A DNA stretch of 64,000 nt from Deltaproteobacteria bacterium (GTDB taxonomy: Bacteria > Desulfobacterota > Syntrophia > Syntrophales > UBA2210). A program made the translations under genes and the position numbers. Shown here in pieces: positions 32,905-41,484 of the stretch; the first letter of the stretch is position 1, and each line of letters starts with the position of its first letter. The stretch is from assembly GCA_019313905.1 (NCBI GenBank), contig JAFDAI010000005.1, positions 1-64,000 on the forward strand. The letters are read 5' to 3'. The notes under the pieces were generated by a model. The model had not been told where the DNA came from, ran no database searches, and worked only from the letters and a program-made list of their open reading frames with translations.

Positions 32905-34515
32905 TCAAAAATAGATTGCAGGCCTTAACAGCAGGGGGGCTCCGATGTTGCCCAGATCTATGATGAAATGGCACACTACGCATGGAACAATGCTTTCATT
33001 TTTCTCCTTAATCAACCCCAGAAGCATCCCGTACAAAAAGGCAAACGAGGCAAACTGCAGGCCGCCTATAAAATAATGTGGAAGGGCATAGACCGCGCTT
33101 TGTATGACATTAACAAAAAGTGTCGACCTGACGAATTTCCTGAGGAGTTCAAAAAGAGTAAGCCTGTAGAAAATTTCCTCGCTGAACGCGTTCAGCAGGC
33201 TGAGAATGATAACGGGCAACCAGACGGCCGTCCTTGAACTATCCACGGGATTTCTCATGAGCAGATACATTGAATACCAGGAGCTGATGATAATTCCGAC
33301 AAAAAATACATTTGAAAATTTTTTCCAGGCAAACTGTTTCACAAATGGAATCCTTGCCCATTTGAGCCACAAAAGGGACAACCATGCCAGGATAAACAGC
33401 GGCAGGTAAGTCATTATACTGGCATACACCGTGGCCAATCTGGCGGAACCGGTAAATGGCCACCTGACATAACCGCGGCTGACCAGATACAAAACAGCAC
33501 CCATGAAAACAAACATGCAAACCAGATATGAAACCAGTGGAAAATACCGGTTCATCCGCGATCTCAGCAATAAATTACGGGGCTTATGCTCCGTTTTGAT
33601 TCCAGATGGCAACGGGCCTAAAAGGACTTCCGAAGAAGGCGCCAAATATCGCGGGTTTTTTTGTGTGAGCAGCAGGATAAGAGTGCCCGTCATTATAAAA
33701 ATGAGCATGATGAGCTGAGGCTGGGTGAGACCGAATGCCTCTATCCTGTTCGTTCTGATAAATTCCATAAGGAACCTGACAGTACCATACAGAACCAGGT
33801 ATCCCCCTACTACCCCACCCTTATTTCGTATAAGACCAAAGGGCCACGCGAGCCACTCGCGAATCCGTATGAAAAGGCCTGCCTGATCAGACAAGACCCC
33901 GGATGCCACTTTTTGAACAACCCCACCTATGTAAATTCGGTTGTAAATCCGGCTTAAAATAAAAAATATGGTCAGATTGGCCAGGATTGCGTAAAGGGGG
34001 ACAGGATTTGTAAAGGAGAAGTGGCTGCCAAAGACAGTGAAGCTGAGGGGTTTTCCCCAGCAGCAGCCAGCGGATAAACATCCCAGCCTACCGATCGCGT
34101 GCGCCAGGGGCACGTGCATAAAAGCCATGTCAACGACGCGCATCTCAGCAAACCGGAAAAGAACTGTTAGAAGGAAAAAAAAGGCCACAGGCAGAATCAG
34201 ACTGGCGTGGAAGGTGTGAAGGGTACCGGAGGTAATTTGGGTGTAAAACAGTTCCAGGCTCCAGCTTTTCAAAGGATAGTGCAAAATGCCCCCCGCCCTG
34301 CTGCTTATATAACCGAGGGGGAAAAAGAAGAGGGCCATCATAAGGACGAAAGAGGTAACCTTTCGCTTCGGATAGCCCGCCTGCAACATCCTTCTGTAAA
34401 AGAAAAAAGAAGCGGTAAAGATGCCGAGCAGGATAAAAAAATAGTAAACCGCGTTTACGATCGAGAGGACCTGGTGATAATCAAAAAGATACCGCTGAAG
34501 GACAAACTTGAGCAC
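32905..34515 (-). CDS. polytopic membrane fusion: Lgt-like (prolipoprotein diacylglyceryl transferase family) N-terminal half plus CPBP/Abi-type intramembrane protease C-terminal half
   Basis: HVPLAHAIGRLGCLSAGCCWGKP (Lgt-like GRxGC...GCCxG) and SEEIFYRLTLFELL / ALPHYFIGG / CHFIIDLGNI (CPBP EExxxR, FxxxH, HxxxN/D-like motifs) in one 536-aa ORF. Confidence 0.78.
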   Translation of the reverse strand: MLKFVLQRYLFDYHQVLSIVNAVYYFFILLGIFTASFFFYRRMLQAGYPKRKVTSFVLMMALFFFPLGYISSRAGGILHYPLKSWSLELFYTQITSGTLHTFHASLILPVAFFFLLTVLFRFAEMRVVDMAFMHVPLAHAIGRLGCLSAGCCWGKPLSFTVFGSHFSFTNPVPLYAILANLTIFFILSRIYNRIYIGGVVQKVASGVLSDQAGLFIRIREWLAWPFGLIRNKGGVVGGYLVLYGTVRFLMEFIRTNRIEAFGLTQPQLIMLIFIMTGTLILLLTQKNPRYLAPSSEVLLGPLPSGIKTEHKPRNLLLRSRMNRYFPLVSYLVCMFVFMGAVLYLVSRGYVRWPFTGSARLATVYASIMTYLPLFILAWLSLLWLKWARIPFVKQFAWKKFSNVFFVGIIISSWYSMYLLMRNPVDSSRTAVWLPVIILSLLNAFSEEIFYRLTLFELLRKFVRSTLFVNVIQSAVYALPHYFIGGLQFASFAFLYGMLLGLIKEKNESIVPCVVCHFIIDLGNIGAPLLLRPAIYF

Positions 34516-34536
34516 ACAAAGACCTCTTTAGGAATC

Positions 34537-34680
34537 AAGAATAAATAAGTTATACAGATTGCGCCGTAATTCTGTTTGTTTTCAAGGCGTGTTGAAGCGC
34601 ACATAACGAGTTATGTAAGCTTTGGCACAACACAGAAAACAAGCAAAAGGACAAGCAGGGTGTATGAGTTATTTATGCTT
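34537..34680. repeat. MITE-like imperfect palindrome
   Basis: aagaataaataagttataca (34537-34556) versus reverse complement of tgtatgagttatttatgctt (34661-34680); inner arms ttgttttc / gaaaacaa; central cataacgagttatg. Confidence 0.65.
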
Positions 34681-34692
34681 GCTGACTTAGTA

Positions 34693-34725
34693 CAAAAAAG
34701 TCCCGGCCGGACCGGGACCCTTTTT
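34693..34725. terminator. bidirectional intrinsic terminator
   Basis: aaaaaagtcccggccggaccgggacccttttt hairpin between the pseudopilin operon end and the Lgt-CPBP gene. Confidence 0.7.
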
Positions 34726-34758
34726 ATCCGCCAGAGACGGAAAATAGTTTATGATTAT

Positions 34759-37700
34759 CTACTGGGCCATTATTCCCGGAAATGCCACCGCACCCCCTAC
34801 TCCCTGAATAAATCTCCAGGCAAAGTCGTCAAAATAGACGGTTTCTCTGTCATCAACCTGAATATCGGCATTTGCGTTGATACCGAGGGTGTGCGCACCG
34901 AACTCCGGGATGTCCTGTGTGTTGAAATTATAGTCTTCAGTCGTGAATGTTGGCGAATATACTATCGTCGGGTTACCACCACCGTCATAGCCGATTTCCA
35001 CCAGCTTGTGAGTAACCGCTCCACACCCGAGGATGGAGTGAGTGATCGTTTTACTGGTATAGGCCTTCTTTTTATCGGCAAGTCCTCTTCCCCAGATGAC
35101 CTGGGTGAAATAATCACCTTGATCGGGCCACTTGATAATGCCCCTGTCCAACTTCTTTCTGTTCAGATCGGTCGAAGATGCGTTACCGAAAGATGTACCG
35201 ACATCGTTGTCGGGACTTGCGAAAAAGGCGGTCAGGGCATTCACTCTTTGCTCGGGGTTATCAGGATTACAATCGGACACCATCTCGTAGATGTTCACCA
35301 TAATGGTAATCCATTCCCTGGGATATATTCGATAGTTGTAAATCGCCTTGTCCGTCTGATTGGTGGTGGCGGGAGGCCTGATGTAACCCACAGGGCCACT
35401 CGCCCCTCCGGCAACCGGTTTCCCGATCGGGTCCTCCTCGCTTACGGTAGCCGGGTCCCTCACCACTTCCGCCCCGGGAAGCCCGAGCACTGTAATATCC
35501 TCTACCTCATAAGTTTTGAAAAGGCCGTAGATATCGGTGATCTTCCAGACCAGTATCGGCGTTCCTCCGCTTCCTTCATAAATGACCTCGACGTTTTGGG
35601 TCCCGTCCCAAACAGTTTCATAGTACACATATACCTCTTCGTGGCCCACCAGGGGCGCGTATGCCATCCGTTCCCAGGGAGAATAGGAGCCACACCCTCC
35701 CGAATCAGTGGCATCTTTCTGCCACAGGACGAGGTAGGGAATTCCATCAAATGGAGGGGTATCGTCCCAGTGGCTTTCCTGGAAACCCTCGCAATTGACA
35801 GGATCCGCAACCGTTGTCGAACCATGATCGTCATAGATTGAGTCGGGGATATCGTCGTTTTCAGTGTAATAAGTTTCCTCGCCGCACCCAGACCCTTCGA
35901 CATGCTCGGCCCTGCCCTGTATGCCTCTCATGATGGAGAGCCCGTAGTAGGAATATCCACTGTCGCCAGAAACCAGTTTAACCCTGAAGGACAACCCGGG
36001 CATGTAGTTTCCCGGATGGTTCAACGGATCAGTTTCTGAAAGATCGTCTTCCACGTCTGTAAAGCGGATCTTGGTCTGGAGATCATATCTGAGTTTCTGT
36101 TCCGATTCATTCCACAGGGTCTGCAATGGATTGGTACCGGAACCCCAGTCAACAGCGCCCAGGCTTTCCTCCATATAGACATCTTCAGGCACAAAAGCTG
36201 AGATGACCTGTTCGGTTCCGGTCACCTTTATGGCCATGTCTCCATCAATCTCTTCTCCGGCGTGTGACCCGATTATGGATCTGACATTGTCAGGGGTCAT
36301 CTCACCCTCAATAGTTCTGTAAAGTTCCATCACGCTCAGGGGTTGAAAAAGGGTTATGGACCTCGAAACCGAATCGCTCCCCATATTGACCGTCCCTGTT
36401 GAGGTGAACCTGGCAAACTCATTAAATGTCATGACCGTCTGGTCAGTTAGCGAACGGGTAAAGGGGGGAACACCCGGGGGACAGTGCAAACCGGTGAGTC
36501 TCCCGTTGTCTGTATCCAGATAATCGTACTGCAAGAAAAGCTCGGTGCCTTCCGGAGTCACTATGGTAAAAGTCCCCTGTACCCTGGGCAAAATTGTCAG
36601 ATTGCCACTTATAGCGAGGTTGCTTGTCGATTGCGCTCCACAACTCGCGGGAGAGATTGTCTGATCACCGTTTACCTTCGCAGCCGGGTATACGGGGGCA
36701 TTATCCACGGGAGTGCCGCTGGCGCTCGTACTCAAAGTAAATGTAACGGAAGAGCCGTCTACCGAGTAACCGGAATATGGCACGGTTTCATATGTTGAAC
36801 CGGATGCATCGGGCACCGCGACGCGCAGGTCTCCGCTTTCAGTACCGGCTCCCGCGACAAAGTTGGAGGGTAAATTTACGGTCCCGATACCGCCAGGAGG
36901 TGTGACAACAAGGCTGTTGACCGTGGAATTCACGCTTAAAGACTCCTCAAACCAGTTCAGCTCCATGCTGAGCCTGAATTGATCGTTGTCCACAGGGATG
37001 GATTGATTCAGGAATAAGGAATCCATAAGATCCTGTCGATTGATGTTGAAATTGGCATCCCTGTGTTCCACGACCCTGCTGACCGCGTAATTCAGCCCGG
37101 ATTGTGCCAGGTACTGGGCCTTTTGCGCATATGCAAACCTGATCGTGCCCGTGCTGGAAGAGCTGAAAAGGGAGACCATGGCGGCCCCCAGAATACCTAT
37201 GATGACTATTGTCACGATCACCCCTATAAGTATGGAGCCTGATCGACCCACAGGCAGGTAAAGTTTCAGGCCTTCAAACGTTCCGTGCCTTTTGAGCAAC
37301 ATGAAGAGTATCCAGCCGAGAAGGATAATCATGATCAGACCGGCTTTGTGGCACCAGGTAGCAGTCATCGTTCCCCTATCCTCAAATCCGGCTATAGCCA
37401 CAAAACATCCGGGGGTTGTGGTCCCGGTACTTCCCGTTGGAACTGAGTAGCCGCTAAAGCCCTGCGGGACATAGACGTTTGAGGGCAAAATCTCGTCCAC
37501 AAAAGTCATGCTTGTTCCTTCCGATGCGCTCAAACTCATTGAGATGCCTATGCGGGAAAGATCGCTGAGCCTGTCCGAGATCGACCAGGCATTCCTTGAA
37601 TAATCGAGGTAGGTCAAGGAAAATGCCGACACATTGTCAGCCAATGTAAAGAAATTGCTGTAACCGTCGTAATCGCTGCTTTTAACCTGAAGTGTGTTCC

Positions 37701-37995
37701 CCGACAATCGAAAGGTTTCATCTATAAGTCTTCCATCCGGGCTCCGTCTTTCAATGGTGATCGTGCCAGTCCCCGCCGCGCTGATGGAAGTGAGATTCTG
37801 CAGAGACATCCTCAAACGGGTCATGGCCAGCTGATTTGTCTGCGTAAGCGCGGCTGAATCCTTGGCGAAAAGGAAGGCATTGGTCATCTGGACAATTCCA
37901 AGGCCGGCTACGGCTGACATGACAGAAACGATAAGCAAGGACACGATTATCTCGATAAGAGTAAAACCTTTATTTTTTCTGAACGGCATTTGCAT
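34759..37995 (-). CDS. large pseudopilin fusion (PilW-like N-terminal unit plus PilX/second pilin-like unit plus large C-terminal domain)
   Basis: N-term KNKGFTLIEIIVSLLIVSVMSAVAGLGIVQ; internal hydrophobic GRSGSILIGVIVTIVIIGILGAAMVSLFSSSSTGTIRFAYAQKAQYLAQSGLNYAVSRV typical of PilX-like N termini; 1078-aa open frame. Confidence 0.8.
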   Translation of the reverse strand: MQMPFRKNKGFTLIEIIVSLLIVSVMSAVAGLGIVQMTNAFLFAKDSAALTQTNQLAMTRLRMSLQNLTSISAAGTGTITIERRSPDGRLIDETFRLSGNTLQVKSSDYDGYSNFFTLADNVSAFSLTYLDYSRNAWSISDRLSDLSRIGISMSLSASEGTSMTFVDEILPSNVYVPQGFSGYSVPTGSTGTTTPGCFVAIAGFEDRGTMTATWCHKAGLIMIILLGWILFMLLKRHGTFEGLKLYLPVGRSGSILIGVIVTIVIIGILGAAMVSLFSSSSTGTIRFAYAQKAQYLAQSGLNYAVSRVVEHRDANFNINRQDLMDSLFLNQSIPVDNDQFRLSMELNWFEESLSVNSTVNSLVVTPPGGIGTVNLPSNFVAGAGTESGDLRVAVPDASGSTYETVPYSGYSVDGSSVTFTLSTSASGTPVDNAPVYPAAKVNGDQTISPASCGAQSTSNLAISGNLTILPRVQGTFTIVTPEGTELFLQYDYLDTDNGRLTGLHCPPGVPPFTRSLTDQTVMTFNEFARFTSTGTVNMGSDSVSRSITLFQPLSVMELYRTIEGEMTPDNVRSIIGSHAGEEIDGDMAIKVTGTEQVISAFVPEDVYMEESLGAVDWGSGTNPLQTLWNESEQKLRYDLQTKIRFTDVEDDLSETDPLNHPGNYMPGLSFRVKLVSGDSGYSYYGLSIMRGIQGRAEHVEGSGCGEETYYTENDDIPDSIYDDHGSTTVADPVNCEGFQESHWDDTPPFDGIPYLVLWQKDATDSGGCGSYSPWERMAYAPLVGHEEVYVYYETVWDGTQNVEVIYEGSGGTPILVWKITDIYGLFKTYEVEDITVLGLPGAEVVRDPATVSEEDPIGKPVAGGASGPVGYIRPPATTNQTDKAIYNYRIYPREWITIMVNIYEMVSDCNPDNPEQRVNALTAFFASPDNDVGTSFGNASSTDLNRKKLDRGIIKWPDQGDYFTQVIWGRGLADKKKAYTSKTITHSILGCGAVTHKLVEIGYDGGGNPTIVYSPTFTTEDYNFNTQDIPEFGAHTLGINANADIQVDDRETVYFDDFAWRFIQGVGGAVAFPGIMAQ

Positions 37996-38021
37996 GTGAT
38001 ATCCCCCTTGCCACCCTGCTT

Positions 38022-38438
38022 CTATATTTCAATGCTTCCAAACAACAGTGCGTAGGTCAGACCGGATGACCCGGTTATAGTAACTTTTAAAAGGTCACTG
38101 GAACTCCCCTCAACAGGAGTCCCGCCAGATCCGTAACCTGTTGCACCGGCTGTAACGGATATTCCTATTCCAGAGGCAGTGACATCGAAAAGTCCGCCGG
38201 TTATATTAGTTTGTAAGTCACTGATGCTGCCCAGTTCCCGGTATGCCCGCGAAATACTATCGGCCACCTGGTTCATGGCATGAACTTCCATGGTCTGAAT
38301 CGCAGGCTGGGTGCTCCGGGTGAACACTCCACCCATCATTGAGACCAACATGGCCCCCAATATCGAGGTGATAATCAATGTCACGATTACTTCCAACAAG
38401 GTAAAGCCTTCATGATTTCCCAATACTTCAGTTTTCAT
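38022..38438 (-). CDS. prepilin-type N-terminal cleavage/methylation protein (pseudopilin)
   Basis: NHEGFTLLEVIVTLIITSILGAMLVSMMGGVF. Confidence 0.88.
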   Translation of the reverse strand: MKTEVLGNHEGFTLLEVIVTLIITSILGAMLVSMMGGVFTRSTQPAIQTMEVHAMNQVADSISRAYRELGSISDLQTNITGGLFDVTASGIGISVTAGATGYGSGGTPVEGSSSDLLKVTITGSSGLTYALLFGSIEI

Positions 38439-38959
38439 AATATAAATCCTGTATACGGAGTAATGTTGATAGCTCTTAACTCTAACCCTTCAGAGACGTT
38501 TATGGGTGCGGCTGCTGTCAATCTCACGGTCGCACCGGCGTCCGTACAGGGAGACCCCCAATTTTCAAAGGAATATGTAAAGTCGGAAACCGAAAGACCA
38601 TATCCGGCAAGATCGACATCGAGATCATCCTCACCTGGCAGCTGTTTTTTTGTATTTATATTTCCACCAGTAAAGAGCCAGTACTTGTTCTGGAAAGAGT
38701 GAATCCCCCACACGTCATTTGAACTCATGCTCTTCATCTGGGCGTATCGCAGATGAGACTTCAGGATTTCCGTTCGTGCCACCAGTTCCGAATGATGATC
38801 TGTAGCTCTCACCGCGACAAACGCGGAGACTATTCCAATCAAGACCAAAACAGCGATTACCTCTATCAAAGTAAATCCTGATTTATTTGTCCTTTTGCCT
38901 GGACCGGAACTATTTTTAATCATTGTTGCCCCTTTTCTGTTGAGGTCTTTAGCCGACAT
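38435..38959 (-). CDS. prepilin-type protein, FimT/GspH/MshC-like
   Basis: NKSGFTLIEVIAVLVLIGIVSAFVAVRATDHHSELVARTEILKSHLRYAQMKSM. Confidence 0.86.
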   Translation of the reverse strand: MSAKDLNRKGATMIKNSSGPGKRTNKSGFTLIEVIAVLVLIGIVSAFVAVRATDHHSELVARTEILKSHLRYAQMKSMSSNDVWGIHSFQNKYWLFTGGNINTKKQLPGEDDLDVDLAGYGLSVSDFTYSFENWGSPCTDAGATVRLTAAAPINVSEGLELRAINITPYTGFIL

Positions 38960-39539
38960 TACAGGAATATCTCTCCATCGTATAAGTGAGAAAACCTCCT
39001 ATAATAATGCTGCCGATCGTGAGCGGCAGCAACGCAAAGGTCACAATTGGAATTCTCAAATCTATCTGAAGAATTACACTATTGATGATGATTACTCCTA
39101 CATATAAAAATATGCCGAACTTGGCCGATCTGACCGATACCGGCCGACCTGAAACAAAGGATATGCCCAAAAGAGCAAAACCGATCGCGATTGCAAAAGA
39201 AAACTCCGGCTGATACAGTAACCAGATTGCCTGATAACTGGCACTGCTGATGGTTTCCAGGCTCCGCGAGAAAACGATTCCCACTACAAGATAAAAAAGG
39301 CTTACGAGGATAAAGTAGAAACCGCACTGGCTCTTCGTGATGCTTTCCGGAAATAACCTGAACCCTTTTAAATCGCGGGGCCGCACAAGAAAGTTACGGA
39401 TCCTGTTAACTGTTCCATATCGCACCGGACGCAGCCCGATCCGGGCCATAACCCGGTCGGCAAAATCATCGGGTGGCTGTACCGGAGACACCTCTTTTAT
39501 CATATCCATGATGGCTTTGTTTTTGATTTTATCTCCCAT
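38949..39539 (-). CDS. membrane protein, probable anti-sigma factor partner of the ECF sigma
   Basis: N-terminal PPDDFADRVMARIGL (pattern seen in ECF anti-sigma proteins) then several hydrophobic segments; immediately downstream of the ECF sigma gene. Confidence 0.55.
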   Translation of the reverse strand: MGDKIKNKAIMDMIKEVSPVQPPDDFADRVMARIGLRPVRYGTVNRIRNFLVRPRDLKGFRLFPESITKSQCGFYFILVSLFYLVVGIVFSRSLETISSASYQAIWLLYQPEFSFAIAIGFALLGISFVSGRPVSVRSAKFGIFLYVGVIIINSVILQIDLRIPIVTFALLPLTIGSIIIGGFLTYTMERYSCNVG

Positions 39540-39778
39540 TTAACAATCCCATAAGCCGGAAAAGCTGATAGCCTTTTGTTGGGTTTCGCACCTCAACCTA
39601 ACCTACAACTCTTTGTGATTTTTTAACATTTCACTCGAACCCTTGAATCCTTGAATCCTCTGGGATCACACCTGATTAATTGTAGATAACGTGTAACTAT
39701 TCAGATGGATAGGCTGATCCTATGTATTATATGTACTATATACAACCGGCAAAGCAGAAAGTCACACAAACAGACAAA

Positions 39779-40351
39779 TTACAACCTTTTATCCGGCTCA
39801 CCGGACTGTTCCTCCATCAATTCCCGCAGTTTTTCCAGCCCCCGGTACGCCCTCATCTTCGCGGCACTCAGAGAAAGCCCTGATATTTCGGCAACTTCTT
39901 CAAATGAAAGTTCCTGATAGAATCTCAGCACCACAGCCTCTTTCAGGTTATCCGAAAGCCTGTGCAGGCACATATTCAGATGACATACCCTCTGTTCGCG
40001 AATCAGAGAGTGCTCGGGGTTGGAAGGATTATCTCGCGAGAGAAGATCAGTATCCTCTGTAAAGTCACGCAAAAATACCTTTTTCCTCTTCTTCAAGTGA
40101 TTCCGGACGAGATTCAATCCTATCGTATAGAGCCAGGTAAAAAACTTCTTTCCCTGATCGAAACGCCCGAGATTCTCAAACGCCTTTACAAATGTCTCCT
40201 GCGCGAGATCGCTCGCGTCCTCATAGGATCCCGTCATGCGGTAAGCAAGGTTAAATATCGGCGCCTTGTATGTATCCACCAGCAGGGCATAGGAATGACG
40301 ATCCCCCTCAAGGACGCATCTTATGATGTCAATCTCTTTTTTTTCTTCCAT
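39779..40351 (-). CDS. RNA polymerase ECF-type sigma-70 factor
   Basis: FNLAYRMTGSYEDASDLAQETFVKAFENLGRFDQGKKFFTWLYTIGLNLVRNHLKK...LKEAVVLRFYQELSFEEVAEISGLSLSAAKMRAYRGLEKLRELM. Confidence 0.95.
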   Translation of the reverse strand: MEEKKEIDIIRCVLEGDRHSYALLVDTYKAPIFNLAYRMTGSYEDASDLAQETFVKAFENLGRFDQGKKFFTWLYTIGLNLVRNHLKKRKKVFLRDFTEDTDLLSRDNPSNPEHSLIREQRVCHLNMCLHRLSDNLKEAVVLRFYQELSFEEVAEISGLSLSAAKMRAYRGLEKLRELMEEQSGEPDKRL

Positions 40352-40442
40352 CTTCCGCCCCGAAGAGGGTGAAAACTAGTAACTGATCAGGTGGATAGGC
40401 TGTAGGCTGAAGACTGTAAGCATTTAGGTTAAAACTAACAGC

Positions 40443-40502
40443 CTTTAGCCTATCTACCTTCAGCCTATCTACCTTCAGCCTAAAAAGCTTCAGCCTGACT
40501 AC
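40443..40502. repeat. 15-bp tandem repeat, 4 units
   Basis: ctttagcctatctac / cttcagcctatctac / cttcagcctaaaaag / cttcagcctgactac. Confidence 0.85.
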
Positions 40503-40537
40503 GTGAGTAGTCACAATTCCCTGAAGAGTGGGAGATT

Positions 40538-40819
40538 TTAAGCTTCTATCCGTTTTTTGATGAGACTGTAAACTTCTTTTCGATGGATTATACCGAGAAT
40601 TAAAATATCGTCACCGGAAACTTTAAAAACAACACGGTAATCTCCGACTCTTAACTTCCAGTATCCCTTAAGGGTTCTTTGCAACGGTTTCCCATAGGCT
40701 TCAGGTTGCGTGGCAAGCCGATCTTCTATGGCTCTTTTGATCATACCCCTGTTTTTAACATCAATTTTCGGCAGGTCAGATCTCTTGACATCCGGATGGT
40801 ATTTGAGTTTGTATGCCAT
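40538..40819 (-). CDS. RelE/ParE family toxin
   Basis: MAYKLKYHPDVKRSDLPKIDVKNRGMIKRAIEDRL...LKGYWKLRVGDYRVVFKVSGDDILILGIIHRKEVY. The ATG at 40819 is favoured over the longer ORF to 40852. Confidence 0.9.
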   Translation of the reverse strand: MAYKLKYHPDVKRSDLPKIDVKNRGMIKRAIEDRLATQPEAYGKPLQRTLKGYWKLRVGDYRVVFKVSGDDILILGIIHRKEVYSLIKKRIEA

Positions 40820-40842
40820 TGCCTTTTCACAAGAGCTGAGCT

Positions 40843-41070
40843 TTAAGACCATACATCATCATGGCTTAGCGCCTTAGAGTCATTCCATGATTTTTCCCTT
40901 TTTTCGGCAAATCCGGAAAGGGCGATATCCTCTTGAATCTCCATGGCCTCTTTGAGCAAATCTCTGACCTTAGCGGACAATGAAACATTATCCTTCTCTG
41001 CCAGAAGTCGGACATCATGGTAAAGTAAATTGTTCAGGACTACATTTATACGTGGATTTTGAGCCGGCAT
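40843..41070 (-). CDS. RelB/ribbon-helix-helix-type antitoxin
   Basis: MPAQNPRINVVLNNLLYHDVRLLAEKDNVSLSAKVRDLLKEAMEIQED; directly upstream of the RelE gene. Confidence 0.8.
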   Translation of the reverse strand: MPAQNPRINVVLNNLLYHDVRLLAEKDNVSLSAKVRDLLKEAMEIQEDIALSGFAEKREKSWNDSKALSHDDVWS

Positions 41071-41484
41071 GATCTTTTCCTCCGAATAAAATTGAGAATA
41101 AGTGTAACAGTGGTGACACACCATGTCAAATTAAAAAATAGGTGGGGTCAGACCCCATGACCCAACTGGAATATTGTCAAGACAATTTTCCATAGTTATA
41201 GAATATTGTCGATAGAGGAGTTAAGTGACCAGCTATTAGCGGAGAAACAGTAGATTCTCGTACCAAACATGGCTTCGAAATGCGCCGTATCCCCACTTTT
41301 TCCTAACAATCTTCAGCCTACAGTCTACCCACCTGAGTAGTTACCATGGATGTACGTTTAGTTTATAATACCGTAATGTCAACGTTTTTTTCAAAATCTG
41401 CTTGCAAATAACACATCTTGCTGTATATATGCCAAGAGGTTTGCCATAGAGAATATTCCCTGAACCGAAAGTGAGGTCTCTGTA

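Larger units (their letters stand above)
40379..41344. repeat. pair of 37-nt imperfect inverted repeats bounding the RelBE-type module
   Basis: 40379-40415 gtaactgatcaggtggataggctgtaggctgaagact is, by reverse complement, 32/37 identical to 41308-41344 aatcttcagcctacagtctacccacctgagtagttac. Confidence 0.8.

Noticed and set aside
34576-35841. 421-aa plus-strand ORF
   Set aside because: Mostly antisense to the 1078-aa pseudopilin ORF, and its 5' part covers a palindrome and terminator. No family signature.
39630-39665. Short tandem repeat of ccttgaatc upstream of the anti-sigma-like gene
   Set aside because: Only about two to three degenerate copies; too short to support a specific role.
40443-40502. 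Possible CRISPR array
   Set aside because: Contiguous 15-bp tandem units with no spacers and no cas genes in the window.
40329-40514. 61-aa ORF with RLKVDRLKVDRLKA repeats
   Set aside because: The peptide repeats simply translate the 15-bp DNA tandem repeat; unlikely to be a real gene.
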